Assembly (NCBI RefSeq): GCF_003957255.1
Contig: NZ_QDIE01000014.1
Location: forward strand, 1 to 55,491
Reading direction: 5' to 3'
DNA length: 55,491 nucleotides
Source of the DNA: Actinotignum sanguinis
GTDB taxonomy: Bacteria > Actinomycetota > Actinomycetes > Actinomycetales > Actinomycetaceae
Notes under the pieces: generated by a model
What the model was told of the DNA's origin: nothing
Seen by the model: only the letters and a program-made list of their open reading frames with translations
Databases searched by the model: none
Made by a program: the position numbers and the translations under genes
In this document: positions 26,703 to 35,184 of the stretch, in pieces
Layout: each line of letters begins with the position of its first letter
Position numbering within the stretch: the stretch's first letter is position 1

Positions 26703-27694
26703 CCACGCCTCGCGACTTCGATGCGCGCGCGTGCAATAACGCGACCGCGCGCCCGTGGAGTTGGGACCCCAGCGAGCCGCTCTTCGCCCGCACCCTCTTC
26801 CTTCACGCCCACCCGGACGACGAAGCGATCCAGGCCGGCGGGCTCACCGCGCTCCTCACCGCAGCCGGGCACCGCGTCACCATCCTCACCTGCACGCGCG
26901 GAGAAGAAGGCGAAGCGGTCCCCGGAACTTTGCCCGCCGGGGCGGGGGAGGCAGAACTCGTTGCCCAGCGCGAAGCGGAAATCACCCGAGCGCGCGCCAT
27001 CCTCGGGGTTGCGGATGGTTGGTGGCTCGGCACCGCGCCAGCACTCGCGTCCGGCGCCGCGCCGCGCCGCTACCGCGATTCCGGGATGTCCTGGATCGCC
27101 CCCGGTGTCGCCGGCCCCGCACCCGGTGCCGGCCCGGGCGCTTTTTCACGCGCGGACCTAAGTGCAGAAATAGCAGATGCACGGGCACTAGTCGCGCACG
27201 TGCGGCCCACCGTCATCATTGGGTACGACGCCGCAGCAAGCTACGGCCACCCCGACCACGTGCGGGTGCATGACCTGGCTGGCGCCCTCGGCCGGGTGAC
27301 GGGAATTCCGGTACTCGAGTTGGCTTCCACTCCCGGGCAAGCCGGATGGTGCTACCGCAGCGCCCGGGCGCATGAAGCCACCGTGGTGGCGGCGCTGCGC
27401 TGCTATGCCTCGCAGCTGACCGTGGTTGATCGCGCTGATCCTGCATTGGCCGGCCTGCCGGTCATCGGAATCCCAGGGCCGGGTGCCGCGGGGGTGGGCA
27501 TCGCGGTACCGAAAGCTGAGCGCGATTCTGAACCTGCCCCGCAGCTGCTTATTCGGCATGTGGGCGGCCAGCTCCAGGAGCTCCCTCTCTGGCCGGGATT
27601 GCGCCCGGCCGATAGTGCGTCGTCGTTCCCCACTCCGCAAACTTCCGCGCATGCTGCCGCGGCGGGGCTGCCTTCCACGCCGGTGGCGGAATAA
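26699..27694 (+). CDS. mshB: MshB-type PIG-L deacetylase
   Basis: 331 residues, coupled to mshA. It has the zinc motif HAHPDDEA (His38, Asp41), TCTRGEEGE, RYRDSGMSW (characteristic of MshB) and the second His motif YGHPDHVRVHD. MshB removes acetate from GlcNAc-inositol, second step of mycothiol biosynthesis, in the cytosol. The C-terminal 25 residues (SSFPTPQTSAHAAAAGL) are low complexity and are encoded by a hairpin (27591-27610) followed by one GCGTCGTCGTTCC copy, suggesting that a repeat element has been absorbed into the 3' end. Confidence 0.88.
   Translation: MTTPRDFDARACNNATARPWSWDPSEPLFARTLFLHAHPDDEAIQAGGLTALLTAAGHRVTILTCTRGEEGEAVPGTLPAGAGEAELVAQREAEITRARAILGVADGWWLGTAPALASGAAPRRYRDSGMSWIAPGVAGPAPGAGPGAFSRADLSAEIADARALVAHVRPTVIIGYDAAASYGHPDHVRVHDLAGALGRVTGIPVLELASTPGQAGWCYRSARAHEATVVAALRCYASQLTVVDRADPALAGLPVIGIPGPGAAGVGIAVPKAERDSEPAPQLLIRHVGGQLQELPLWPGLRPADSASSFPTPQTSAHAAAAGLPSTPVAE
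27617..27629 (+). repeat. GCGTCGTCGTWCC motif, copy in mshB tail
   Basis: Exact GCGTCGTCGTTCC, six bases after the hairpin GGCCGGG-ATTGCG-CCCGGCC (27591-27610), in the mshB coding direction. Confidence 0.7.
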
Positions 27695-27763
27695 CGCCCT
27701 AATTTTTGGCGTATTACGGCGCGCATAGGGACTTTTACGCCGGACCTGAGTAGCGTTAAGGTC

Positions 27764-30700
27764 GTGACTCCTCTCTTCAAACGCTCTTCTCGCCGGCATC
27801 CGGCTCGTGAATCTCTTTCTCGTGAAACCGCCGCGGTTCCCGAGACCGCCGCGGCGCCCGCGGGCACCCCCGCAGAATCCGCGCAGGATACGCCCGTAGC
27901 ATCCTCACCGGCCGTGGCCTCCGTGGCCTCCGCCGCGTCCGCTGCCAGTGCTGAGACTGCCGGCAATTCCACCACTCCGGCTGCACAGGCGCCGCAGGTC
28001 GGCGCCGTTGGCAGCGTCGACGTCGCACCGCATCATGCCCCGGGCGTCGCAGCGCAGCACGGAACTGAAAGTGCCAACCACGCGCGTGCCGCGGAGGAGC
28101 ATCCCGCCCCGCTTCCCGCCCCGCAGCGTGAAGAGCTCGTTTCCCGCGCCTATGCCGGTTGGCAGGAGGAGTTGAGCGCGCGGGCGGAGCGCGCGGCGGA
28201 AAATGTGGCCGCGCGAGTGTGCATCGATCTCACCCATCCGCATCCAACCGGGGGCGCGCAGTTTTCTTCCGGGGCGCCTACTCGCCTCACCTCCCTTATC
28301 CGGGAGGAACGCAGCCAGCAAGAAGCCTTGGCCACGTGGCGAACCCTGCGTGACCAGGTAGCGCGTGCCGCAGAAGAATACGGGTACGCCCCAATTCAGT
28401 TGGCGAGCGGCAATCTCACGTGGACGGAGCTCCCGCCGCGCCGGCCCAGTGATGAACTGGAACCCGGCTATGAGGACACCGGCGAACTCAAGCTCGATCC
28501 GGAAGCGATGCGGGCCTGCGCGGAGGAGGCCGCGCACGCGGCGGAAGATACCCCGGGGGAGGCGCAGGCCGGCTTCGAGGAGTCACTCGAGCAGGCCGCC
28601 GCGCAGCCCGGCCCGGCTGAAGCAAATGTAGCCGGCGCGCAGGCGGCAGAAGCCGGCCCGGTGCCCGCCACGCAAAGCGGCGAAGAAACCCGGCAGGTAC
28701 GCGAAGTGAGTGTGCCGATTGTTTACCGCTTGCTACGGGTGGAAGACGTGGGTACCGATGCCCTCATCCAAACCACCCCGGCCCTGTCCGTCAATCCGGA
28801 TATTGTGGGTGCACTGCGCCAGCACGGCGCGCCAGTGCGAGAATTAGCCCAGCTCACTCGGGTGGAACGTGCCACCGAAGACGAACTCATTACCCGGGTG
28901 CGGCGCCTGTCCCACCTTTATCTGCCCGGGGCGTCCTACCGCCCCCAGGTGCTTCTTGGGATGTTTGCCGATCCGGCCGCGCGGGCCATTACCGATGCGG
29001 AACTGCTGCGTCCGGTCATGATTCGTTCCGGGGTGCTCGCGGCGATTGCCGGGGATCAGGGCACCCATCAGCTCACCAGCGCCCCGCTTCCTCCGGCCGA
29101 GAAACGCGACCGGGCCCCCGAGGGTGAACGCGGGGTGGGTGATTTGGATGTGGCCGAACTTGCCGCGGTGGAGGCTGTGGCAACCGGCCGCGACATCGTG
29201 ATCGACACCCCGCCGGGAAGCGCGGACGTGACCACCCTGGTGGCGATTGCCGCGGACGCAGCTGCATCCAACCGTTCCGTTCTTTATATTCCTGGCAGTC
29301 GGGCGCGGCGCAACGCGGTGACCGCGCGGGCCGGTGAACTCGGCGTGGATGATTTGTTCATCGACCTCTCTGATATCAACGCCGCGCCCTTGCGGCTGCG
29401 CCAGGGCCTGCGCCAGAAGTTCCCGCAGATTAATGAAGAACGCACCCTGGCCGTGCGTCGTGATCTCAAGGCGGCCCGGCGCAGCCTGCGCGGCTACGTG
29501 AACGCGTTGCACGCCGTCGACCCGGTATGGAATACCTCGGTGTATGACGTGCTCGAACATTTGGCTGAGCTCGCCGCACAGCCCCACGGCCCGGCCACGA
29601 AGGTGCGCCTGGATGCCACCGCCGCGGCGCGGGTGCGTGAGGATCGCGAGGCGGTGCTCGAACGGCTCGCGGAAGCAAGCCGGGCCGGCGCCTTTACCGG
29701 GGGCGGGAATTCGGAGTGGTTGCGCGCCCAGGTCCGTACGGAGGACGACGCCGCTCGCGCCTTCTCCACCGTGACCCGCATGGCCACGGAAACCCTTCCC
29801 CTGGTCATGGAGCAATCCCAGCGAGTGGCCGGGGAAACCGGCCTGGCGCGCCCGAAGACGCTGGCGCAGTGGATGGAGCAAATCAAGATGCTCGAAGGGA
29901 TCTCCGATACCCTCGAGGTCTTTAAACCGGCTATTTACGAACGTTCTGTTGCCGATATGGTGATTGCCACCGCGAGTGATGAATGGCGTGCTGAACATGG
30001 CGAAAGCATGAAACGTGCCCAGCGCCGTGCCCTGACTAAGCAGGCGCGCGATTTTGTGCGGCCCGGAATCCGGGTGGCGGATATGCACGCGGCCCTGAGC
30101 GAAGTGGCACGCCAACGCGATATTTGGCGCCGCTACAGCGCGGAAAGTGATTGGCCCACTCTCCCCGAAGGCATGACGATGATCCGGGCTACGGCCGCGG
30201 AAGTGGACGGGCAGGTGCGCGAACTCGAGGAATTCCTCCCGCACCGCGCCGGCCTGCGCCGCGAACCCATCGAAAATGTGCTGGCCCTTGCGCGCGCGCT
30301 GGTTTCCCAGCGCCGGGTGCTTGATTCGCAGCCGCGCCGCATTGACCTCCTTCACGACCTGGAAGATAGCGGCCTGGGTGATTTCGCTCGTGATATGGTC
30401 CGCCGCGAGGTGAGCGGGGACGCGGTGGCTGCCGAACTTGATCTGGCCTACACCAATTCTGTATTTGAGCAGCTCATTGCCCGTAATACCGTATTGGCCC
30501 AGGCCGGTCCCCATCAGCTCGCCGCGCTCGTACACACGGTGCGGGATCTGGACCGCGAACACGTGGAGAGCCTGCCCGGGCCGGTGCTGCGCGCCGCGAT
30601 TACCCATATGCAAGAGGTGGCCCGCAAACAGCGCGAAGAAACTGTGGCCGTGGATCGCTACCTGGCCCGCGCCGGCGTGAGCGCGCTGGCCGACGTGGCC

Positions 30701-32434
30701 GCCTCGGCAACCGCGCTGGTCCAGGCGGCACGCCCGGTGTGGGTGGTGCCGCCGGCCCTGGTTCCCGAGCTTATTCCGACCCTGCCCTGGGCGGATGCGG
30801 TGATCCTGGACGGTATCGAGGATGTTCCACTGGCCGCGGTGGTTGCTCTGATGGCGCGTGGCTCGCAGCTCGTGGTTCTCGGTGACGTGGCGCGGGCGGG
30901 TGCGCAGAGCGCGCTCGCGGCCCTGGCCGATGCGCTTCCGGTGTGCGAACTTCCCACGTTCCGGGCACATCACGACGATCTTGCTCTCGCCTGCTTGCGC
31001 ACCCTCGGGTACGACGACGCCGACCGCGCCGCTCCGGCGGGGCGGGTGCGCCGGGCTAACCGCCTGCAGGTGGTGGACGGGCGCGGGGTTCCTTCCCCGA
31101 ATACCGGAATGGTAGAAGCTCCCAGCGCGGAAGTGGATGCGGTGGTGGATGCCGTTGTGGATCATCTCCTCACCCGCCCGGAAGAATCCCTGGCTGTTAT
31201 AACAATTTCGCGTTTGCATGCTGTTCACGTGCGGGCTGCGGTGGAACGCACGATCGCGAATAGCCCGGCGCTGGTTGAGGCGGGCGAGTCCGCCGCCAGC
31301 CTGGTACCGGTGGTGGATATTACCGGGGCGAGCGGGCTGCGGCGCGACCGGGTTATTTTCTCGGTGGGCTTCGGGAAGACGGTACACGGCCGGGTGCTTC
31401 ACACCTTCGGCCCGCTCACCGAAGCGGACGGCGCCCGTTACCTGAGCGAGGCACTGCTAGTTCCCAGCCGCTATATGAGCGTTATTTCTTCGCTGGGACC
31501 GGGGGATATCGGGGTGGATGATCTTTCTGGCGCGGCTCCCCGGCTTCTAGCCACCCTGCTGGAGACGGCCGCCCGGGAAGAATTACTCATCGGGGCCGAT
31601 GAGGATGTGGCCAAGGCTAGCCCGCTGCTCTTCGACCTGGCCGCGCGCCTGCGCGGACGCGGGCTTTTCACCGCGCTCTACTACGGGTACGACGCCGGTT
31701 TGCGCATCCCGCTTGTTGTTGCCGAACACGAAGGCGATTGGCGAGTGGCTGTTTTAACCGACGACGCCGATTACGTTGCCGAACCTTCCCTGCGCCGCCG
31801 TGACCGCTACCGGGTTGAGATGCTCGAGGATTTGGGCTGGAAAGTGGTGCAAACCTTCTCCTCCTCGATTTTCCTCGATCCGGAAGCCGAGGCAGACCGT
31901 ATTGAAGCACTCGTACGGGTGGTACGCCGTGACGAGGCTGCCGCACGCCACCGGACGGAAGATACCCCCGCTTTTGGTGCGGACGTAGAGGAAGTGAATT
32001 CTGCTGGAACGGATTCTGCCGAAGCGGGAGCTGCGGATGCGGCGGGTGATGCAGGTGCGGCGGATGCTGAACGGCCGGAGGATGCCGGTGTGACAGACCA
32101 GCAAGGCCAGCAAGGCGAGCCCGGCGCGGCACGTACGCACGCGCCGGCCGAGGGCGGCAGCCAGGAGGCAGGCCCTGCTGCAGCGCCGGATCCGGAAACG
32201 TCACGCCGGGCCCGGGGAAAGAAACCCGCGGTGCGACCGGGATTGCCGCTGGCCGCCTACTCGGACGACCAGCTTGATGACATGGTGGCCTGGATAGCTT
32301 CCGATGGGGTAGCCCGCACTTCCGAGCAACTGGTGGAAGAACTGCGGAGCGAACTGGATATCCGCCGCCGTGGGCCCCAGGCCGATGCGGTGCTCGGTAA
32401 TGTGGTGCGCCGCTCCAGCCTGGCACAGGATTAG
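27764..32434 (+). CDS. Large helicase-like protein with degenerate P-loop and Vsr-like C-terminal domain
   Basis: 1556 residues from the GTG at 27764 (weak TAAGG upstream). The N-terminal 120 residues are Ala/Pro/Glu-rich and disordered. The centre follows the plan of actinobacterial DUF4011-like superfamily 1 helicases, but the nucleotide loop near residue 481 reads DTPPGSADVTT, without the Lys of GKT. Later segments include VWVVPPALVPELIPTLPWADAVILDGIED (motif II position) and VDITGASGLRRDRVIFSVGFGKT. Around 1300-1395 is a Vsr/MTES_1575-like endonuclease fold (VLTDDADYVAEPSLRRRDRYR, EDLGWKVVQTFS). The last 50 residues (PLAAYSDDQLDDMVAWIASDG) are a separate small domain. Role unknown; DNA repair or defence is possible. 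Confidence 0.75.
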   Translation: MTPLFKRSSRRHPARESLSRETAAVPETAAAPAGTPAESAQDTPVASSPAVASVASAASAASAETAGNSTTPAAQAPQVGAVGSVDVAPHHAPGVAAQHGTESANHARAAEEHPAPLPAPQREELVSRAYAGWQEELSARAERAAENVAARVCIDLTHPHPTGGAQFSSGAPTRLTSLIREERSQQEALATWRTLRDQVARAAEEYGYAPIQLASGNLTWTELPPRRPSDELEPGYEDTGELKLDPEAMRACAEEAAHAAEDTPGEAQAGFEESLEQAAAQPGPAEANVAGAQAAEAGPVPATQSGEETRQVREVSVPIVYRLLRVEDVGTDALIQTTPALSVNPDIVGALRQHGAPVRELAQLTRVERATEDELITRVRRLSHLYLPGASYRPQVLLGMFADPAARAITDAELLRPVMIRSGVLAAIAGDQGTHQLTSAPLPPAEKRDRAPEGERGVGDLDVAELAAVEAVATGRDIVIDTPPGSADVTTLVAIAADAAASNRSVLYIPGSRARRNAVTARAGELGVDDLFIDLSDINAAPLRLRQGLRQKFPQINEERTLAVRRDLKAARRSLRGYVNALHAVDPVWNTSVYDVLEHLAELAAQPHGPATKVRLDATAAARVREDREAVLERLAEASRAGAFTGGGNSEWLRAQVRTEDDAARAFSTVTRMATETLPLVMEQSQRVAGETGLARPKTLAQWMEQIKMLEGISDTLEVFKPAIYERSVADMVIATASDEWRAEHGESMKRAQRRALTKQARDFVRPGIRVADMHAALSEVARQRDIWRRYSAESDWPTLPEGMTMIRATAAEVDGQVRELEEFLPHRAGLRREPIENVLALARALVSQRRVLDSQPRRIDLLHDLEDSGLGDFARDMVRREVSGDAVAAELDLAYTNSVFEQLIARNTVLAQAGPHQLAALVHTVRDLDREHVESLPGPVLRAAITHMQEVARKQREETVAVDRYLARAGVSALADVAASATALVQAARPVWVVPPALVPELIPTLPWADAVILDGIEDVPLAAVVALMARGSQLVVLGDVARAGAQSALAALADALPVCELPTFRAHHDDLALACLRTLGYDDADRAAPAGRVRRANRLQVVDGRGVPSPNTGMVEAPSAEVDAVVDAVVDHLLTRPEESLAVITISRLHAVHVRAAVERTIANSPALVEAGESAASLVPVVDITGASGLRRDRVIFSVGFGKTVHGRVLHTFGPLTEADGARYLSEALLVPSRYMSVISSLGPGDIGVDDLSGAAPRLLATLLETAAREELLIGADEDVAKASPLLFDLAARLRGRGLFTALYYGYDAGLRIPLVVAEHEGDWRVAVLTDDADYVAEPSLRRRDRYRVEMLEDLGWKVVQTFSSSIFLDPEAEADRIEALVRVVRRDEAAARHRTEDTPAFGADVEEVNSAGTDSAEAGAADAAGDAGAADAERPEDAGVTDQQGQQGEPGAARTHAPAEGGSQEAGPAAAPDPETSRRARGKKPAVRPGLPLAAYSDDQLDDMVAWIASDGVARTSEQLVEELRSELDIRRRGPQADAVLGNVVRRSSLAQD
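31008..31020 (-). repeat. GCGTCGTCGTWCC motif inside the helicase-like gene
   Basis: GGTACGACGACGC on the plus strand, i.e. the exact motif on the antisense strand. The adjacent hairpin is weak (4 bp) here. Confidence 0.6.
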
Positions 32435-32444
32435 GTGAGCGGCG

Positions 32445-32774
32445 GTGGCGAGTAACGCGCATTCCCGGCGCACCCACCGGGCGGTGGTGCGTCTGTCCGA
32501 AGTGGATGCCCGGCGGATAGAAAGCGGCGAACTCAAGGATGCTGCCGAAGCTCTTCAGCGCCTCGCGCGCGGTGACGGGGGAGCGGATCTACCGCACCCG
32601 GATGCGCCCACCAAGAAATCCGCGTTAAAAGGTAGCGTCCCGGGGGCCAGCATCGTGGCACCCCGGGACGCGGTTGCATCCGCCCGTGAGGTTCGCACGC
32701 GGGATATCGTGGCGCGTACCGCTCACGAGCAGAGCATTCTTGACGAACGCCCGCCCCATTTCGGCAAGCTCTAA
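32445..32774 (+). CDS. Small conserved-looking hypothetical protein
   Basis: 109 residues from the GTG at 32445, ten bases after the helicase-like gene in the same direction, so probably co-transcribed. Basic and hydrophilic: RRTHRAVVRLSEVDARRIES at the start, then a Lys/Pro-rich stretch and TRDIVARTAHEQSILDERPP. No membrane helix, no Cys, no known motif. Codon use matches the neighbours, so I treat it as a real gene, possibly an accessory of the upstream protein. Confidence 0.6.
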   Translation: MASNAHSRRTHRAVVRLSEVDARRIESGELKDAAEALQRLARGDGGADLPHPDAPTKKSALKGSVPGASIVAPRDAVASAREVRTRDIVARTAHEQSILDERPPHFGKL

Positions 32775-32850
32775 GCGGAAGCGAACTCCGGAAAAACAGC
32801 GAAGCTTCGCACCTGCTCAGACTCGCGCAGATTCGCGCAGGCTCACGCGA

Positions 32851-33234
32851 TTAGTCGCGCTTGGCCCGCAGCTCATCACGGATCTCCTTGAGGAGGATGA
32901 GCTGGGGATCTTCCGGGGCCTCAGCGGCCGGCTTGGCGTGGCGTTCGCGCAGCTTATTCATGGGGAGCACCAGGAAGAAGTACAGTGCGAAAGCCACGAT
33001 GAAGAAGTTGACCACCGCGGTGAGGAAGCTACCGAATTGAATTTCGCCTCCACCCAGGTGCCACACAAAATTACCGTCGAAATTCGGCTGCCCGAAAATC
33101 GCGGCGATAAGCGGCATGAGAATGTGGTCCGTCAGGGATTTCACCACGGCGGAGAAAGCCGCACCGACGATAACACCGACGGCGAGGTCCATAACATTGC
33201 CCTGCATAACAAATTTCTTAAAACCCGCGAGCAC
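32851..33234 (-). CDS. mscL: Large-conductance mechanosensitive channel MscL
   Basis: 127 residues from the GTG at 33234, preceded by GAAAGGA; the upstream ATG at 33261 has no good ribosome-binding site. The family start FKKFVMQGNVMDLAVGVIVGAAF, TM1, the periplasmic loop, TM2 (FLTAVVNFFIVAFALYFFLV) and the C-terminal helix LLKEIRDEL are all present. Forms a homopentameric pore in the cytoplasmic membrane that opens on hypo-osmotic shock. It belongs to a minus-strand cluster with the SAF, FmdB and 5-FTHF cyclo-ligase genes, a common actinobacterial arrangement. Confidence 0.96.
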   Translation of the reverse strand: MLAGFKKFVMQGNVMDLAVGVIVGAAFSAVVKSLTDHILMPLIAAIFGQPNFDGNFVWHLGGGEIQFGSFLTAVVNFFIVAFALYFFLVLPMNKLRERHAKPAAEAPEDPQLILLKEIRDELRAKRD

Positions 33235-33284
33235 CTTGCATCCTTTCGCGCGGAAAGCCATCGGGACTACCCCGCTGGCAGAAA

Positions 33285-33917
33285 CTACGGAGGGGCCACC
33301 AGCACTGCCCGCAAAGAATCCGCGGCAGCGTAGCCCACGATAAGATTAGCGTCTTTTTCGCGAACAACCAGGTACAGCACTCGATATGTGGCGCCTTCGG
33401 AAAGCATGCCACCGTTCTTTTCCTCTTCCCCGATCCCCACCACCGCAGCCCGGTCTACCACCCGAACTGCGCCAGCCTCCGTGCTGTGCTCCGGGGCGGG
33501 CCCATATAACGCAATGAAATTACCCGGCTCAATAAAGTTCCCGGTTCCATCGGATGCTACCCGCACCGCGACCACCACGTGCCCGGCAGGTGGATCGCGT
33601 AAAAATTCTTGGGAAAGCAGCAGCCCGCGAGCCAGGGGGTACCCAGCCGGAATACTAGCTGCTAGGCGCTGCCCGTCAGCTTCAGCGGCCGCGGTGAGGG
33701 CGTGATCCGGAATGAGTTCCCGGGCAATGGTGCGCGCCTCTACATCGCGCCCGCTCAGCACGTGCCCGGCCGGTAGGGAACGGCGCGCTACCAGCACCTG
33801 CCCGGTAGCCGGGTGGCGCTGTTCGATGGCCTGAAGAATGGAGAAAAAAGCCACGAGGGCAACCGCGGCCAGCAGCAGGTGGCGCACCCGCCACAATCGT
33901 GTGAGGAGTCCGGTCAT
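33285..33917 (-). CDS. SAF-domain membrane-anchored protein
   Basis: 210 residues. There is a basic start, one membrane helix (HLLLAAVALVAFFSILQAI, about 13-31), then a SAF domain (VLVARRSLPAGHVLSGRDVEARTI, about 41-100) and a beta-rich C-terminal domain (HVVVAVRVASDGTGNFIEPGNFIALYGP). Resembles CpaB/RcpC-like or FlgA-like proteins, and single copies next to FmdB and MscL are widespread in actinobacteria without a known role. No pilus genes are nearby. Confidence 0.85.
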   Translation of the reverse strand: MTGLLTRLWRVRHLLLAAVALVAFFSILQAIEQRHPATGQVLVARRSLPAGHVLSGRDVEARTIARELIPDHALTAAAEADGQRLAASIPAGYPLARGLLLSQEFLRDPPAGHVVVAVRVASDGTGNFIEPGNFIALYGPAPEHSTEAGAVRVVDRAAVVGIGEEEKNGGMLSEGATYRVLYLVVREKDANLIVGYAAADSLRAVLVAPP

Positions 33918-34025
33918 AGCTCGAGGCTAGTGAGAACTGCTCAGCTGCGGATCAGAACGAGGCCCTTCTGTGGATACCGGCAGCGTTTCGCGGAGCTGGG
34001 GATAAACCGGGCTGCGCCGTCGTAC

Positions 34026-34235
34026 TTACTTTTGCGTGGAGCTCCCACCCGAAGAACGCGAGTCATTGTGGTAGAAACCCGAGCCTTTGAAAACAATTGC
34101 GCTGATCCCTGCCATCACCTTGTGCAAGGAATCTTTTCCGCACTCCGGGCAGGTGACCAGAGCTGCGGCTGTCATCGACTGGTGCGCATCAAAATGGTGA
34201 CCGCAATTATCGCAACGGTAACTGTAGGTAGGCAC
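34026..34235 (-). CDS. FmdB-family zinc-ribbon protein
   Basis: 69 residues from the GTG at 34235, preceded by GGAAAGGAAG. Two CxxC knuckles (YRCDNCGHHFD and VTCPECGKD) form a zinc ribbon, followed by KGSGFYHNDSR, the FmdB/putative regulatory protein signature, and a Ser/Gly tail. Function unproven; often called a formamidase-operon regulatory homologue. Its stop codon region overlaps a two-mismatch copy of the GCGTCGTCGTWCC motif. Confidence 0.9.
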   Translation of the reverse strand: MPTYSYRCDNCGHHFDAHQSMTAAALVTCPECGKDSLHKVMAGISAIVFKGSGFYHNDSRSSGGSSTQK

Positions 34236-34343
34236 GTTCTTCCTTTCCGGGCCGGTGGCCGAGCCGAGGTGCGGCCGGCACAAGCCGTACGGCGCATTAT
34301 TCTAGCGCGTGACAAGTACCCTCGGGGAAGTATCCCGCGGTGC

Positions 34344-34979
34344 CTAGTGCATGGGGGTATGCCCGCCCAGGTCCACCGCGGTTTCAGGGAGCAGGACGTA
34401 GCGCACCGGCACGTCCATCTCATCGTGGGGGAGGGGCGTGTGCACATATTCCTCGGGCCATATCAAAGCGCCGACCGGGGTAGCGCTATCGAGCTGCTTG
34501 AGGACGCGGTCGTACCAGCCCCCGCCCTGGCCTAGGCGCACGCCGTCGTGATTGACGAGTAGCGCGGGGATAAAAGCGGCGTCGACCTCGCGTAATACGG
34601 TGGAATCGAGGGCTTCACCCCGGGGTGCGGGCGGCCGGCCGGGGGCCTGGTCGGTGAGATTATCGGCACCGGTATAGCGCGCCCATTGGCGGGTGAGCCC
34701 GGGGCCGAGCTTGGGAACAAGGAGGGTGCGGCCGCTGGCCACAATCGCATCGCAGAGCGCGCGAGTACCGGGTTCGTTATTGACGGAAATATAACCGGCA
34801 ACCGTGGTGGCGGTGCCCAGGAAATCCAGCACGGTGGTGACCCAGCGGGTCTCGGCTTCCTCACGGGCGGCGGGGGTGCGCTTGGCCCGAGCCGCGCGCA
34901 CCGTTGCGCGCAAGGCTTGTTTGGCTTCCGGCAGCGCCATCGCGGAGACATCAGGAAGAGATAGGGTGTGGTAGGTCAT
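34344..34979 (-). CDS. 5-formyltetrahydrofolate cyclo-ligase
   Basis: 211 residues. ATP-dependent conversion of 5-formyl-THF to 5,10-methenyl-THF in the cytosolic one-carbon pathway. Signatures are KQALRATVRAARAKRT at the N-terminus, the folate-side VAGYISVNNEPGT, LLVPKLG and the GVRLGQGGGWYDRVL phosphate-binding motif. It is transcribed away from the Glp gene; the roughly 200-bp intergenic region between them contains a 16-bp direct repeat. Confidence 0.93.
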   Translation of the reverse strand: MTYHTLSLPDVSAMALPEAKQALRATVRAARAKRTPAAREEAETRWVTTVLDFLGTATTVAGYISVNNEPGTRALCDAIVASGRTLLVPKLGPGLTRQWARYTGADNLTDQAPGRPPAPRGEALDSTVLREVDAAFIPALLVNHDGVRLGQGGGWYDRVLKQLDSATPVGALIWPEEYVHTPLPHDEMDVPVRYVLLPETAVDLGGHTPMH

Positions 34980-35020
34980 GGCACCAGTGTGACACGAGCA
35001 GCTGGACGCCCGCTAGGAGT

Positions 35021-35058
35021 AAGGCCCTTACGCGCCACTCGCAAGGCCCTTACGCGCC
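35021..35058. promoter_or_regulatory. 16-bp direct repeats between divergent genes
   Basis: AAGGCCCTTACGCGCC is repeated exactly at 35021-35036 and 35043-35058 (period 22, two helical turns). It lies between the cyclo-ligase and Glp starts, so it could be an operator for either. No regulator is identified. Confidence 0.55.
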
Positions 35059-35184
35059 CTCCGTACGGCCGAGCGCCGCCACCCGCTCAGTCCCGCGTGC
35101 CGCCCCGCTCAGCCCCGTGCGCGCGGCGTTAGCGCTGGCAGGCCCTCAACCCGGTACGCTGTGCTGTGTACCGAGGAGGAATGC

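Noticed and set aside
28844-31402. 852-codon antisense frame inside the helicase-like gene
   Set aside because: His/Arg/Gly-rich antisense shadow typical of GC-rich coding DNA.
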